64,000 nt of DNA from Sphingomonas sp. (GTDB lineage Bacteria; Pseudomonadota; Alphaproteobacteria; Sphingomonadales; Sphingomonadaceae): the NCBI RefSeq assembly GCF_017304635.1, contig NZ_JAFKMA010000001.1, positions 62,001 to 126,000 of the forward strand, in the 5' to 3' direction. The position numbers and the translations under genes were made by a program. The notes beneath the pieces were generated by a model that worked only from the letters and a program-made list of their open reading frames with translations, made no database searches and was not told the DNA's origin. Shown piece after piece: positions 30,330 to 41,036 of this stretch; position 1 is the stretch's first letter, and each line of letters opens with the position of its first letter.

Positions 30330-30363
30330 GATTTATGCGCCCCGTCCCCGCAAAGCCCCGCCC

Positions 30364-31572
30364 ATGAAACGCCGTACCGGACAGGACCGCTCGATCACGC
30401 AACACTGGCGCCCGGCGACGCAGGCCGTGCGCGGGGGGACGGCGCGGTCGGATTTCGGGGAGACGTCGGAAGCGCTCTTCCTGACCTCGGGCTACAGCTA
30501 CGACACCGCCGGCGACGCCGCCGCGCGGTTCGCGGGCGAACAGGTCGGCATGACCTATTCCCGCCTCCAGAACCCGACCGTCGAGATGTTCGAGCAGCGC
30601 GCCGCGATGCTGGAGGGGGCGGAGGCCGCGCGCGCCACCGCGACCGGCATGGCGGCGATGACCGCGGCGCTGCTGTGCCAGCTCCAGACCGGCGACCATG
30701 TCGTGGCGGGGCGCGCCGCGTTCGGCTCGTGCCGCTGGCTGGTCGACACGCTGCTGCCGAAATTCGGGATCGGCGCCACCGTGGTCGATGCCCGCGATCC
30801 GCAGGCGTTCATCGACGCGACCCGGCCCGAGACCAAAGTCTATTTCTTCGAGACGCCGGCCAACCCGACGATGGACATCGTCGATCTGGCGGCGGTGTGC
30901 GGCATCGCGCGCGAGCGCGGCATCACCAGCGTGGTCGACAACGCCTTCGCCAGCCCCGCGCTGCAGCGGCCGATCGAGTTCGGCGCCGACGTCGTCGCGC
31001 ATTCGGCGACCAAGATGATGGACGGCCAGGGCCGCGTGCTCGCCGGCGTGGTGTGCGGGAGCGAGGACTTCATCACCAACACGCTGCTGCCGTTTCATCG
31101 CAACACCGGCCCGACGCTCAGCGCGTTCAACGCCTGGGTGGTGCTGAAGGGGTTGGAAACGCTCGATCTCCGCATCCGCCGCCAGAGCGAGAATGCGATC
31201 GAGGTCGGCCGCTTCGTCGAGGGACGGGTGCCGCGCATCCTCCACCCCGGCCTGCCGAGCCACCCGCAGCACGATCTCGCGATGCGCCAGATGGACGCGG
31301 CCGGCAGCATCTTCGCGTTCGAACTCGACGGCGGGCGGGCGCAGGCGCACGCCTTGCTCGACGCGCTCCGGCTGATCGACATCTCGAACAATATCGGCGA
31401 TTCCCGCTCGCTGATGACGCATCCCTCCTCGACCACGCATTACGGGGTGGCCGAGGACAAAAGGATCGAGATGGGCGTGACCGAGGGGCTGCTGCGCTTC
31501 AACGTCGGGCTGGAGGATCCGGCCGACCTGATCGAGGATCTCGACCAGGCATTCCGCGCGGTCGGGTTGTAA
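30364..31572 (+). CDS. metZ: O-succinylhomoserine sulfhydrylase
   Basis: PLP enzyme that makes homocysteine from O-succinylhomoserine and sulfide in methionine synthesis. The 402 residues of the Cys/Met-metabolism family include SEALFLTSGYSYDTA, YSRLQNPTVEMFEQRAAMLE, ATGMAAM, FFETPANPTMDIVDL, the PLP Lys in AHSATKMMDGQGR and PSSTTHYGVAEDKRIEMGV. The specific name MetZ is preferred over MetC/MetB by similarity to alphaproteobacterial enzymes. The ATG at 30364 starts KRRTGQDRSIT; an upstream ATG at 30328 lies at the repeat edge. Confidence 0.93.
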   Translation: MKRRTGQDRSITQHWRPATQAVRGGTARSDFGETSEALFLTSGYSYDTAGDAAARFAGEQVGMTYSRLQNPTVEMFEQRAAMLEGAEAARATATGMAAMTAALLCQLQTGDHVVAGRAAFGSCRWLVDTLLPKFGIGATVVDARDPQAFIDATRPETKVYFFETPANPTMDIVDLAAVCGIARERGITSVVDNAFASPALQRPIEFGADVVAHSATKMMDGQGRVLAGVVCGSEDFITNTLLPFHRNTGPTLSAFNAWVVLKGLETLDLRIRRQSENAIEVGRFVEGRVPRILHPGLPSHPQHDLAMRQMDAAGSIFAFELDGGRAQAHALLDALRLIDISNNIGDSRSLMTHPSSTTHYGVAEDKRIEMGVTEGLLRFNVGLEDPADLIEDLDQAFRAVGL

Positions 31573-31574
31573 CG

Positions 31575-31988
31575 ATGGCGGGCGGCGCGATGACGGCGCT
31601 GTTCCCCAACGTCGCGGAAACGCGACAGGTGACGGTGCGCGTGTCGGTCAGCTACCTGCCCGAACAGTCGGAGCCGGCGCGCGGGCGCTGGTTCTGGGCC
31701 TACCACGTCCGGATCGAGAATGACGGATCGACCGCGGTCCAGCTGCTGACGCGGCACTGGATCATCACCGACGGCCGCGGCGCGCGCCATGCGGTCGAGG
31801 GCGAGGGCGTGGTCGGCGAGCAGCCGGTGATCGCGCCGGGCGCCTCGTTCGACTACGTCTCCGGCTGTCCGCTGGCGACCCCGACCGGGCGGATGGAGGG
31901 CAGCTATCACATGATCGCGGAGGACGGATCGACCTTCGACGTCGCGATCCCGCGCTTCGCCCTGGTCGCGCCGGCGGTCGGGGCGTGA
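31575..31988 (+). CDS. apaG: ApaG protein (Co2+/Mg2+ efflux-associated)
   Basis: A 137-residue fibronectin-III-like beta-sandwich protein. Family motifs: VRVSVSYLPEQSEP, FWAYHVRIENDGSTAVQLL, RHWIITDGRG, VEGEGVVGEQPVIAPGASF, YVSGCPLATPTGRMEGSYHM and FDVAIPRFAL. ApaG has been linked genetically to cobalt resistance and diadenosine tetraphosphate levels; molecular function is unsettled. It lies 2 bp after metZ. The start could instead be ATG 31590. Confidence 0.95.
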   Translation: MAGGAMTALFPNVAETRQVTVRVSVSYLPEQSEPARGRWFWAYHVRIENDGSTAVQLLTRHWIITDGRGARHAVEGEGVVGEQPVIAPGASFDYVSGCPLATPTGRMEGSYHMIAEDGSTFDVAIPRFALVAPAVGA

Positions 31989-31989
31989 C

Positions 31990-32547
31990 ATGGAGCGGGA
32001 GGGTCCGCGGGTCCCGACCCTGACGACCGAGCGGCTGGTGCTGCGGCAACTGCGCGCCGACGATGCCGATGCGCTGCACCCGATGTATGCCGATGTCGAC
32101 GCCACGATGTACGGCAGCCACCCCGCCACCAGGACGATCGCGGAAACGCGCGAGCAGGTGGCGAAGCGGGCCGCTGCACCGGACTGGCGGGCATGGGCGA
32201 TCACGCGGACCGGCGACGATACCGCGATCGGCACGGTTGCGAGCTACGAAAAGCGCCAGGGCAAGGTGACCGAGATCGGCTATTTCCTGTCACGCGCGCA
32301 TTGGGGGCAGGGGATCGTCACCGAAGCGGTCGCGGCGTTGCTCGACCGGCTGTTCGCCGAAGGACAGCGGCGGGTGTTCGCCGATACCGATCCCGACAAC
32401 ACCGCGTCGACGCGCGTGCTCGAGCGGCTGGGCTTCACGCCGGAGGCGCGCTTGCGCGCCGAGTGGGAGACGCATATCGGCGTGCGCGACAGCCTGATCT
32501 GGGGCTTATTGGAACCCGAATGGACCGCCGCCCGCCACCGAACCTGA
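31990..32547 (+). CDS. GNAT family N-acetyltransferase (RimJ/RimL-like)
   Basis: A 185-residue acetyltransferase. TLTTERLVLRQLRADDADAL is the typical opening of the Acetyltransf_3 (RimJ/RimL) class, and EIGYFLSRAHWGQGIVTEAV carries the acetyl-CoA pyrophosphate loop, followed by VFADTDPDNTASTRVLERLG. The acceptor may be a protein N-terminus or a small molecule. It starts 1 bp after the apaG stop and overlaps the next small gene by 28 bases. Confidence 0.92.
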   Translation: MEREGPRVPTLTTERLVLRQLRADDADALHPMYADVDATMYGSHPATRTIAETREQVAKRAAAPDWRAWAITRTGDDTAIGTVASYEKRQGKVTEIGYFLSRAHWGQGIVTEAVAALLDRLFAEGQRRVFADTDPDNTASTRVLERLGFTPEARLRAEWETHIGVRDSLIWGLLEPEWTAARHRT

Positions 32548-32786
32548 ACGATCCCACCGAGCGCATCGCGTACCGGCAGGAGTTGCGCCGTATCGCGCGC
32601 GGCGTTCGTTATGGCGGCGTCGCGATCACCTTGGCCGGCGTGGCGCTCGCCCTGCTCCGCGCGAAGCTGTGGCCGCACGTGCCGAGCGTCGCGGTGATCG
32701 TCGTCATCGCGCTCGGCGCACTCCTGATGCTCACTGCGATCGCGCTGCGCACGGCCTACCACGCGGCGCGAATGCGCGGCGATTGA
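32520..32786 (+). CDS. small two-helix membrane protein
   Basis: An 88-residue protein starting MDRRPPPNLNDPTERIAYRQ. A charged N-terminal stretch is followed by two hydrophobic helices (about 31-47 and 55-77) and a short basic tail, suggesting an inner-membrane hairpin. It overlaps the GNAT gene by 28 bases and ends the metZ-apaG-GNAT unit. No family is recognised. Confidence 0.7.
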   Translation: MDRRPPPNLNDPTERIAYRQELRRIARGVRYGGVAITLAGVALALLRAKLWPHVPSVAVIVVIALGALLMLTAIALRTAYHAARMRGD

Positions 32787-32845
32787 CGTTCCACGTCTCG
32801 TAGGACGCTACCGTTTATACCAACTGCATAGTCAGCGGTTGGCCA

Positions 32846-34072
32846 TTATTGTTTCGCTTTTTGCAACTTCGTGCTGCCGTCGGGGGCGGCGGTCGGATCG
32901 ACCGACAGATCAAGTGTTTCGATTTGCGGGGTCGCCTCGCGAGACGGAATATGCGACCCGATCGATGCATCGACGACCCGAGCGGTCAGGGTATATCGTT
33001 CGACTCGCAGAACCCCGGGCGCCGACGCGTCCATGTTGAGGGGCGCGTAGCGGCGGCCCCGGATCGACTTGATGATCGGGGCGATCCATGTGGGCGTTCC
33101 TTTTTTGCCGGCGCGCAACACATCGACATCGGACACGTGTCCATCCGGTCCCACCCAGAAATCAATGTCGACCCATTCGCCGTCGAAATTCTGACGCGCG
33201 ACCAATTCCATATCTGAAACTGTGCCACCTGAACTGGCCCGTGCATCGCCTTCGATGTAATCGTACGGCGGAGCGTAGAGGAGGATCGGCGCCTTTACCG
33301 ATTTGTCCGTGCGGAAATTTGCGATCAGGCGGTCGACGGCCCCGGGATCGCCGGTCTTGGCATCGAGCATCGCAATGGTGATCCGCGCCGCCTCGCCAAA
33401 CGGTTTCATCCGGGGATCGGGATTGTCGATCAGCCAGGCCGCCGCCTTCTTCGCCTCGGTCTTGTAGCGATAGGGAGGATGACTGGCGAGTTGGCTATAC
33501 AGGCCGACGATGCGAAAACGTGCCAGTCCTTGGACGGTGAGCAGGCCCAGCGCCGCGGCTCGTTTCTCCACGAGGGTGTAGCGGTCGATGGCTTCGTGGT
33601 AGCGATAAAAACGCACCAGCATGTCGCCGACCTCGAGGTCGGCGCCCAAGATGCGATAGTCGTCTGCGGCTAACCCGGCTTTCAGCGAGCGAAGCGAGCC
33701 GTACACGCCGGTTATGTAGGTATCGGCGTCGCCCAGATGCTCGGCGACCCGATAACTGGCCCGATAAAGATAAGATACCGAGACCGGGTAATCTTTGGCG
33801 AAACCCCTGTTGCGGCCGAGCGACTTGCGCAGCGTCACGCTGGCATCGGCATATTTGCCATCGACGAACTGCTGTTCGGCAACCTTTATCGTCGCGGATA
33901 TGTCTTCGTTCGGAGGACATTTGCGCGCGAGGCACGCGTCAAGGTTTTTTTGCAGATCGTGCAATCGTACGCCCGTAACGACGACCGTATTGCCGCTGGT
34001 ATCGGCGGGCTTTTCCTGGGCAAATACCGGTGTGGCGGTCGCCAGGGCGACAATGGGCAGCACACGCAACAT
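32846..34072 (-). CDS. exported protein with TonB C-terminal-like domain
   Basis: A 408-residue periplasmic protein. The start at 34072 has GGAGG upstream and a signal peptide MLRVLPIVALATATPVFAQ. The middle (about 60-260) is helical and TPR-like (QQFVDGKYADASVTLRKSLG, RYHEAIDRYTLVEKRAAALG). The C-terminal part GEWVDIDFWVGPDGHVSDVD, then VLRAGKKG and RGRRYAPL, resembles the TonB/energy-transducer C-terminal domain. There is no transmembrane anchor other than the signal peptide, so it is not a classical TonB. Function unknown; possibly an envelope scaffold. Confidence 0.8.
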   Translation of the reverse strand: MLRVLPIVALATATPVFAQEKPADTSGNTVVVTGVRLHDLQKNLDACLARKCPPNEDISATIKVAEQQFVDGKYADASVTLRKSLGRNRGFAKDYPVSVSYLYRASYRVAEHLGDADTYITGVYGSLRSLKAGLAADDYRILGADLEVGDMLVRFYRYHEAIDRYTLVEKRAAALGLLTVQGLARFRIVGLYSQLASHPPYRYKTEAKKAAAWLIDNPDPRMKPFGEAARITIAMLDAKTGDPGAVDRLIANFRTDKSVKAPILLYAPPYDYIEGDARASSGGTVSDMELVARQNFDGEWVDIDFWVGPDGHVSDVDVLRAGKKGTPTWIAPIIKSIRGRRYAPLNMDASAPGVLRVERYTLTARVVDASIGSHIPSREATPQIETLDLSVDPTAAPDGSTKLQKAKQ

Positions 34073-34137
34073 CGACGACCTCCGTATGACCGACCCAAGA
34101 CTAGCCGATACCTTTGCTCGTCGGAAGATAGTTCCCG

Positions 34138-36147
<2,010 letters not shown>

Positions 36148-36171
36148 TTACGCGTGCAAGCGTATCGCCGA

Positions 36172-36393
36172 TCAGGCGTCCGCGAGGTCGAGGCGGCGTT
36201 TGACGAGGCCGACGTCGCCCCGGATCTGGTCGAGCTCGACATTGATGCGCGCGATATCCACCGCCATCGTCGCGACATGTTGCTCCAGTGACGACAATCG
36301 CATCTTCACCGACGCCATGTCGCGACGAAAGTCCGCAAACTCGCCATGGAGCCGCTTCAGCAGTTCGTAGGTGAGTTTGGCGGTGTCGCTCAT
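36172..36393 (-). CDS. small coiled-coil protein
   Basis: A 73-residue soluble protein, almost wholly helical and heptad-like (EFADFRRDMASVKMRLSSLE, then QHVATMAVDIARINVELDQI). No Cys, no membrane segment. It lies 48 bp upstream of parE on the same strand. Similar short coiled-coil proteins occur in sphingomonads without known function. Confidence 0.7.
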   Translation of the reverse strand: MSDTAKLTYELLKRLHGEFADFRRDMASVKMRLSSLEQHVATMAVDIARINVELDQIRGDVGLVKRRLDLADA

Positions 36394-36428
36394 TCGCGCA
36401 ATCTACCGCCGAAACCCTGCGAAGCCCA

Positions 36429-37112
36429 TTAACGCACGCGCGGGCCGCCGAACGGCAGCGGGGGTGGGGGGCGACGGTCGCGGCGGGGGAGCTGCGCCTG
36501 GTAGGCGTGACCGCAATGCGCGACGCAATACGGGAAGCCGGGGTTCACCTTCTCGCCGCAGAAATGGAAATCGGGTTCGCCGGGATGGCCGAGCGGCCAT
36601 TTGCAGACCTTGTCGTTCAGATCGAGCAGGCTGGTCTTGTCGGCCATTTCGGGCGACGGCTTGGCCGGGACCAGCCGGCGGGGCGGGGCGGGGGCGATCG
36701 GCGGCTGCTGTTCGCCCGGCGCCTGACGCACGAAGCCGCCGGGACCGACCGAGCGCAGGATCGGCTGCGGCGGGGCGGCGGCGGGCTCGCCGACTTCGGT
36801 GACGGTGGTGATCGGCGGCGCGGTGTTGATGGGCGCGCGGGGGGGTGCCGCCGGAGCGGGCGTCGAGGCCGCGGGCGCGGCGGCGGCTGGCTTCCTGACC
36901 GGGGCGGCAGCGGCGGGTGCGGCGGCAGGCGCCGCGGCCTCGCTGTCGTTCGCCTTCACCGGCGACGGCCGCGATTGCAGCCCCAGGCGATGCGCCTTGC
37001 CGATCACGGCGTTGCGGCTGACCCCGCCCAGCGCCTCGGCGATCTGGCTCGCGGTCTGGCCCGCTTCCCACATCTTCTTGAGCGAGTCGATCCGCTCGTC
37101 GGTCCAGCTCAT
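36429..37112 (-). CDS. gcrA: GcrA cell-cycle regulator
   Basis: Alphaproteobacterial sigma70 cofactor that activates promoters carrying CcrM-methylated GANTC sites. The 227 residues start MSWTDERIDSLKKMWEAGQT, then a helix-turn-helix GGVSRNAVIGKAHRLGL, a long Ala/Pro-rich linker (about 50-150) and the C-terminal sigma-binding domain with KVCKWPLGHPGEPDFHFCG and YCVAHCGHAYQ. The linker is long compared with Caulobacter GcrA. Start 37112 has AAAGGA upstream and is divergent from the ABC permease gene. Confidence 0.95.
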   Translation of the reverse strand: MSWTDERIDSLKKMWEAGQTASQIAEALGGVSRNAVIGKAHRLGLQSRPSPVKANDSEAAAPAAAPAAAAPVRKPAAAAPAASTPAPAAPPRAPINTAPPITTVTEVGEPAAAPPQPILRSVGPGGFVRQAPGEQQPPIAPAPPRRLVPAKPSPEMADKTSLLDLNDKVCKWPLGHPGEPDFHFCGEKVNPGFPYCVAHCGHAYQAQLPRRDRRPPPPLPFGGPRVR

Positions 37113-37179
37113 CCTTGGTCCTTTCAAACTCGTCGCGGGCGGTTGCGGGTGCGTGCATCCGGGCCTAACTGCCCAGGTC

Positions 37180-38025
37180 ATGGACGCGCCCACTCCCGCT
37201 CATCAAAACCTTGCGATGACGCCGCCCGGCGTTCCGGTGATCCGAAGCGTGAATTGGGGCGGCCTCAAGACCCTCTATGTGAAGGAGGTGCGCCGGTTCT
37301 TCAAGGTGCACCTGCAGACGATCTGGGCGCCGGCGGCGACGACATTGCTGTTCCTGGTCGTTTTCACCATCGCGACGGGGGCGAAGCGGCCGGTCACGGT
37401 CGGCGGCGTCGACATCCCGTTCGCCGATTTCATCGCCCCCGGCCTCATCATCAGCCAGGGGATGATGGGCCCGGCCTTCGCCAATGCCAGCTTCTCGTTG
37501 CTGGTCGGCAAGATCCAGGGGACGATCGTCGATTACCTGATGCCGCCTTTGTCCACGCTTGAACTGCTGGCGGCGCTGGTCGGGGGCGCGATGACGCGGG
37601 CGTTCTTCGTCGGAGCGATCGTATGGGCGGCGATGGCGCTGTACGGCGTCGGGGTCTGGCCGCAGCATCTCTGGGCGGTGGTGTGGTTCGGGTTCCTGGG
37701 CGCGATGTTCCTGTCGCTGCTCGGCGTCCTGACCTCGATCTGGGCGGACAAGTTCGATCATGCCGCGGCGGTGACCAATTTCGTGATCGTGCCGCTCGGG
37801 TTGCTGTCGGGCACCTTCTATTCGGTCGACCGGCTGGCGCCGGCGTTCCGCGCGTTCAGCCATATGAACCCGTTCTTCTACATCATCTCGGGCTTTCGCT
37901 ACGGGTTCCTCGGCACCGCCGATTCGCCGATCGTGGTCGGCAGCGTGGCGGTGTTCGGGCTCGACGTCGTGCTCGCGATCGTCTGCTACACGCTCCTCGC
38001 CAAGGGGTGGAAGATCAAGAGCTGA
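37180..38025 (+). CDS. ABC-2 type transporter permease
   Basis: A 281-residue inner-membrane permease with six hydrophobic helices, of the ABC2_membrane type. It starts near KTLYVKEVRRFFKVHLQTIW, with GLIISQGMMGPAFANASFSL, the conserved loop FVIVPLGLLSGTFYSVDRL, and SHMNPFFYIISGFRYGFLG near the C-terminus. The usual ATPase partner is not adjacent, so it may be encoded elsewhere. ATG 37180 or 37216 could be the start. The cargo (drug, polysaccharide or lipid) is unknown. Confidence 0.9.
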   Translation: MDAPTPAHQNLAMTPPGVPVIRSVNWGGLKTLYVKEVRRFFKVHLQTIWAPAATTLLFLVVFTIATGAKRPVTVGGVDIPFADFIAPGLIISQGMMGPAFANASFSLLVGKIQGTIVDYLMPPLSTLELLAALVGGAMTRAFFVGAIVWAAMALYGVGVWPQHLWAVVWFGFLGAMFLSLLGVLTSIWADKFDHAAAVTNFVIVPLGLLSGTFYSVDRLAPAFRAFSHMNPFFYIISGFRYGFLGTADSPIVVGSVAVFGLDVVLAIVCYTLLAKGWKIKS

Positions 38026-38131
38026 CCCGCGCCATCCGGCTGAACGGCGGCTGCACGCCGCATTCAGCCTGCACGCATCGCGACTCGCCTAGACCGGCTC
38101 CAGCACCGACATGGTGCCAAGGAGGTAGGTT

Positions 38132-38593
38132 ATGCGTAAGGCTCTCGTTTCGATCGCCGCCCTCGGCGCCGCGCTGGTCGCGGTTCCGGCGATGGCGCAA
38201 TCCTATGGCTATCCCGACGCCAATTACGGCCCGCAGGCGTGGCACCATGGCGGACAGGGCGGCTATCGCCCCGATCGCGTGTCGGTCGATCAGGTCCGTT
38301 ATGCGGTCGATCGCGCTATCCGCAGCGGGCGCGTGTCGGGACGCGAGGCGTGGGCGCTGCGTCGCGCGGTCGACGACCTCCAACGCCGCGACTGGCGGGC
38401 GCAGCGCGACGGCTATAGCTGGGACGAGCGCCGCGACATCGACATGCGCGGGCGCGAGATCCTGCAGCGGCTGCGCTACAGCGACGGCTACGGCGGATAT
38501 GGCGATGACGGCTATGGCGATCGCGGCCCCGGTGCGCCGCCCCCGCCGCCGCCCGGCCCTCCGGGACCGCCGCCGCCGCCCCGCGGCTGGTAG
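38132..38593 (+). CDS. exported Pro/Gly-rich small protein
   Basis: A 153-residue protein. The start has a strong AAGGAGG site. The signal peptide RKALVSIAALGAALVAVPAM ends at AMAQS. The mature part has a Tyr/Gly-rich segment, a helical charged stretch (VSVDQVRYAVDRAIRSGRVS) and a Pro-Gly-rich tail ending in RGW. It is probably periplasmic or surface associated. A terminator follows, so it is monocistronic. Function unknown. Confidence 0.8.
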   Translation: MRKALVSIAALGAALVAVPAMAQSYGYPDANYGPQAWHHGGQGGYRPDRVSVDQVRYAVDRAIRSGRVSGREAWALRRAVDDLQRRDWRAQRDGYSWDERRDIDMRGREILQRLRYSDGYGGYGDDGYGDRGPGAPPPPPPGPPGPPPPPRGW

Positions 38594-38604
38594 TCGAGCG
38601 ACCG

Positions 38605-38632
38605 AACGGCGGGTGGCGACACCCGCCGTTTT
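38605..38632 (+). terminator. rho-independent terminator
   Basis: aacggcgggtg and cacccgccgtt form an 11-bp stem with a 4-base loop followed by TTTT, 12 bases after the stop of the exported Pro/Gly-rich gene. Confidence 0.85.
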
Positions 38633-38680
38633 CGCATGGTGTTGACGCTCGCCGTCCCCCCCAAGTAAATGCGCGCGCCG

Positions 38681-38715
38681 GGCGGTCCCATTCCGGGGCC
38701 GCCTTTTGCATTTTT
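38681..38715 (+). promoter_or_regulatory. terminator-like hairpin in the argD leader
   Basis: ggcggtccc and ggggccgcc form a 9-bp stem (one G-T pair) with a 5-base loop, followed by TTTTGCATTTTT. It lies 17 bases before the argD GTG. It is either a second terminator or an attenuator for argD; the second reading is inference. Confidence 0.55.
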
Positions 38716-38731
38716 ATGAGGAGTCAGGCCC

Positions 38732-39928
38732 GTGACGATCACCCCGCTCATGCCCGTTTACCCGCGGTGCGGGGTGCGGCCGGTGCGAGGCGAGGGGGTC
38801 TATCTCTACGGCGAGCGCGGCGAGCAGTATCTCGACTTCGCCGCCGGCATCGCGGTCAACGCGCTGGGGCATGGGCATCCGAAGCTGGTCAAGGCGATCG
38901 CCGACCAGGCGGCGACGCTGATGCACGTGTCGAACCTCTACGGCAGTCCGCAGGGCGAGAGTCTCGCACAGCGCATCGTCGACATGAGCTTCGCCGACAC
39001 GGTGTTCTTCACCAATTCGGGCGTCGAGGCGATCGAGTGCGCGATTAAGACCGCGCGCCGCTATCACTACGTCAACGGCAATCCGGAGCGGCACAAGCTC
39101 GTCACGTTCAAGAACGCGTTCCACGGCCGCTCGATCGGCGCGATCTCCGCGACCGACCAGGCCAAGATGCGCGACGGGTTCGAGCCGTTGCTGCCCGGGT
39201 TTGACTATGTGAAGTTCAACGACCTAGCGGGTGCGCTGGCGAAGATCGACGGCGAGACGGCCGGCTTCCTGGTCGAGACGGTGCAGGGCGAGGGCGGGAT
39301 GACTGCCGGTACGCCCGAATTCATCCGCGGCCTGCGCCAGGCGTGTGACGAGCACAGGCTCTTGCTCATCCTCGACGAGATCCAGTGCGGCTACGGCCGG
39401 ACCGGCAAGATGTGGGCGTACGAGCATTACGGCATCACCCCCGACATCATGACGGTGGCGAAGGGCATCGGCGGCGGCTTCCCGCTCGGCGCGTGCCTCG
39501 CGACCGAGGAAGCGGCCAAGGGCATGGTGATCGGCACCCACGGCTCGACCTATGGCGGCAATCCGCTGGCGATGGCGGCGGGCGAGGCGGTGCTCGACGT
39601 GATGCAGGAGCCGGGGTTCCTGGAGCATGTGACCGCAATGGGCGACCGCCTGCGCGCCGCGTTCGAGCAGCTGATCCCGAACCACGACCATCTGTTCGAG
39701 GAAATCCGGGGCAAGGGCTTGATGCTCGGCATCAAGATGAAGGAGCCGGCGGTCAGCCGCGATTTCGTGGCGCATCTCCGCGACAATCACGGCCTGCTGA
39801 CGGTCGCGGCGGGCGAGAACGTGTTCCGCGTCCTGCCGCCGCTCGTCATCGAGGAATCGCACATCGCCGAATGCATCGAGCGCCTGAGCGAAGGCGCCCG
39901 GACCTTCGCAGGGCCGAGCGATGATTGA
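38732..39928 (+). CDS. argD: acetylornithine/succinyldiaminopimelate aminotransferase
   Basis: PLP transaminase that converts N-acetylglutamate semialdehyde to N-acetylornithine in arginine synthesis; related enzymes also serve lysine synthesis. The 398 residues have GVYLYGERGEQYLDFAAGIA, NSGVEAIECAIKTARRY, FKNAFHGRSIGAISAT, LILDEIQCGYGRTGKMWAYE and the PLP Lys in MTVAKGIGGGFPLGA. The start is GTG 38732 with GAGGAG upstream. argF follows after a 150-bp gap filled by a palindromic repeat. Confidence 0.96.
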   Translation: MTITPLMPVYPRCGVRPVRGEGVYLYGERGEQYLDFAAGIAVNALGHGHPKLVKAIADQAATLMHVSNLYGSPQGESLAQRIVDMSFADTVFFTNSGVEAIECAIKTARRYHYVNGNPERHKLVTFKNAFHGRSIGAISATDQAKMRDGFEPLLPGFDYVKFNDLAGALAKIDGETAGFLVETVQGEGGMTAGTPEFIRGLRQACDEHRLLLILDEIQCGYGRTGKMWAYEHYGITPDIMTVAKGIGGGFPLGACLATEEAAKGMVIGTHGSTYGGNPLAMAAGEAVLDVMQEPGFLEHVTAMGDRLRAAFEQLIPNHDHLFEEIRGKGLMLGIKMKEPAVSRDFVAHLRDNHGLLTVAAGENVFRVLPPLVIEESHIAECIERLSEGARTFAGPSDD

Positions 39929-39938
39929 CGGTATCCAT

Positions 39939-40076
39939 CACCCCTCTCCCCTGGGGAGAGGGGCAAGCCGCGCAGCGGCGCGGGGTGAGGGCTGGGTCGA
40001 GACGCTAGCCGTTCCGACCTGTCCTCACCCTCCCGCCGCCTGCGGCGGCTCCTTCCCTCTCCCAGTGGGAGAGGGA
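39939..40076. repeat. palindromic intergenic repeat (CCTCACCC...CCCTCTCCC family)
   Basis: Left end CACCCCTCTCCCC/GGGGAGAGGGG; right part CCTCACCCTCCCGCCGCC, then TTCCCTCTCCC and GGGAGAGGGA. The right part matches the in-gene element at 50654-50742. Its last bases (GGAGAGGGA) lie 4-12 nt before the argF GTG and can act as its ribosome-binding site. Confidence 0.88.
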
Positions 40077-40078
40077 CA

Positions 40079-40999
40079 GTGACGCGCCACTTCCTCAACC
40101 TCTCCGATGCCGGACCCGACGGCGTCGCCGCGATCTTGGCCGATGCGATCGAGCGCAAGGCGGCGCGGGCCGGCTGGCCCAAGGGCAAGCCCGATGCCGA
40201 CGCCCCGCTTAGCGGGCGCGTGCTCGCGATGGTGTTCGAGAAGAACTCGACGCGCACGCGGTTCAGCTTCGACGCGGCGATCCGCCAGCTCGGCGGGGCG
40301 GCGATCATCTCCGACGCCGGGCAGATGCAGCTGGGTCGGGGCGAGAGCATCGCCGACACCGCGCGCATCCTGTCGGGCTATTGCGACGCGATCATGATCC
40401 GCACCGACGATCATGCCAAGGTCGTCGAGATGGCGGAATACGCCAGCGTGCCCGTCATCAACGGCCTGACCGACTATTCGCACCCCTGCCAGATCGTCGC
40501 CGACCTCCAGACGATCATCGAGAGCGGGCGGTCGCTGCCGGGGCTGAAGGTCGCGTGGCTGGGCGACGGCAACAACGTGCTGGCGTCGTTCATGGAAGCC
40601 GCCGGGCTGATGCACTTCGACGTCGTCGCGGCCTGTCCGCAGGGGTTCCAGCCCTCCGACGCCGACGTCGCGCTGGGGCAGGGGCGGGCGACGATCGTCG
40701 GCACCGCGAAGGAAGCGGTCGAGGGCGCGGACGTCGTCGTCACCGACACCTGGATCTCGATGGGCCAGGCGCATGCCGAGACCAAGCTGGCGGCGATGAT
40801 GCCGTTCCAGGTCGATGCCGCGCTGATGGCGGCGGCGAAACCCGACGCGAAATTCCTCCACTGCCTGCCCGCGCATCGCGGCGAGGAAGTGACGCCCGAC
40901 GTGATCGACGGCCCGCAATCGCTGATCTGGCAGGAGGCGGAGAACCGGCTGCATGCGCAGAAAGCGATCCTGCGCTGGTGCTTCGGGCAGATCGGTTGA
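40079..40999 (+). CDS. argF: ornithine carbamoyltransferase
   Basis: Joins ornithine and carbamoyl phosphate to citrulline in arginine synthesis. The 306 residues contain [13 protein letters not shown] (carbamoyl phosphate loop), the [11 protein letters not shown] motif, [17 protein letters not shown] (replacing the SMG-type ornithine loop region), DTWISMGQ and [11 protein letters not shown]. The start is GTG 40079; its ribosome-binding site is formed by the edge of the preceding palindromic repeat. argD lies upstream on the same strand. Confidence 0.97.
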   Translation: MTRHFLNLSDAGPDGVAAILADAIERKAARAGWPKGKPDADAPLSGRVLAMVFEKNSTRTRFSFDAAIRQLGGAAIISDAGQMQLGRGESIADTARILSGYCDAIMIRTDDHAKVVEMAEYASVPVINGLTDYSHPCQIVADLQTIIESGRSLPGLKVAWLGDGNNVLASFMEAAGLMHFDVVAACPQGFQPSDADVALGQGRATIVGTAKEAVEGADVVVTDTWISMGQAHAETKLAAMMPFQVDAALMAAAKPDAKFLHCLPAHRGEEVTPDVIDGPQSLIWQEAENRLHAQKAILRWCFGQIG

Positions 41000-41036
41000 G
41001 GTTGCGGGCGCGCATCCCGCTCACCAAATAGCCGCC

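Noticed and set aside
29557-31440. Long minus-strand frame extending upstream of bolA
   Set aside because: Only the last 98 codons (bolA) match a family; the rest is antisense to the J-domain gene and metZ.
32846-34072. Classical TonB protein
   Set aside because: It has a cleavable signal peptide, not an N-terminal anchor with a Pro-rich span; only the C-terminal part resembles TonB.
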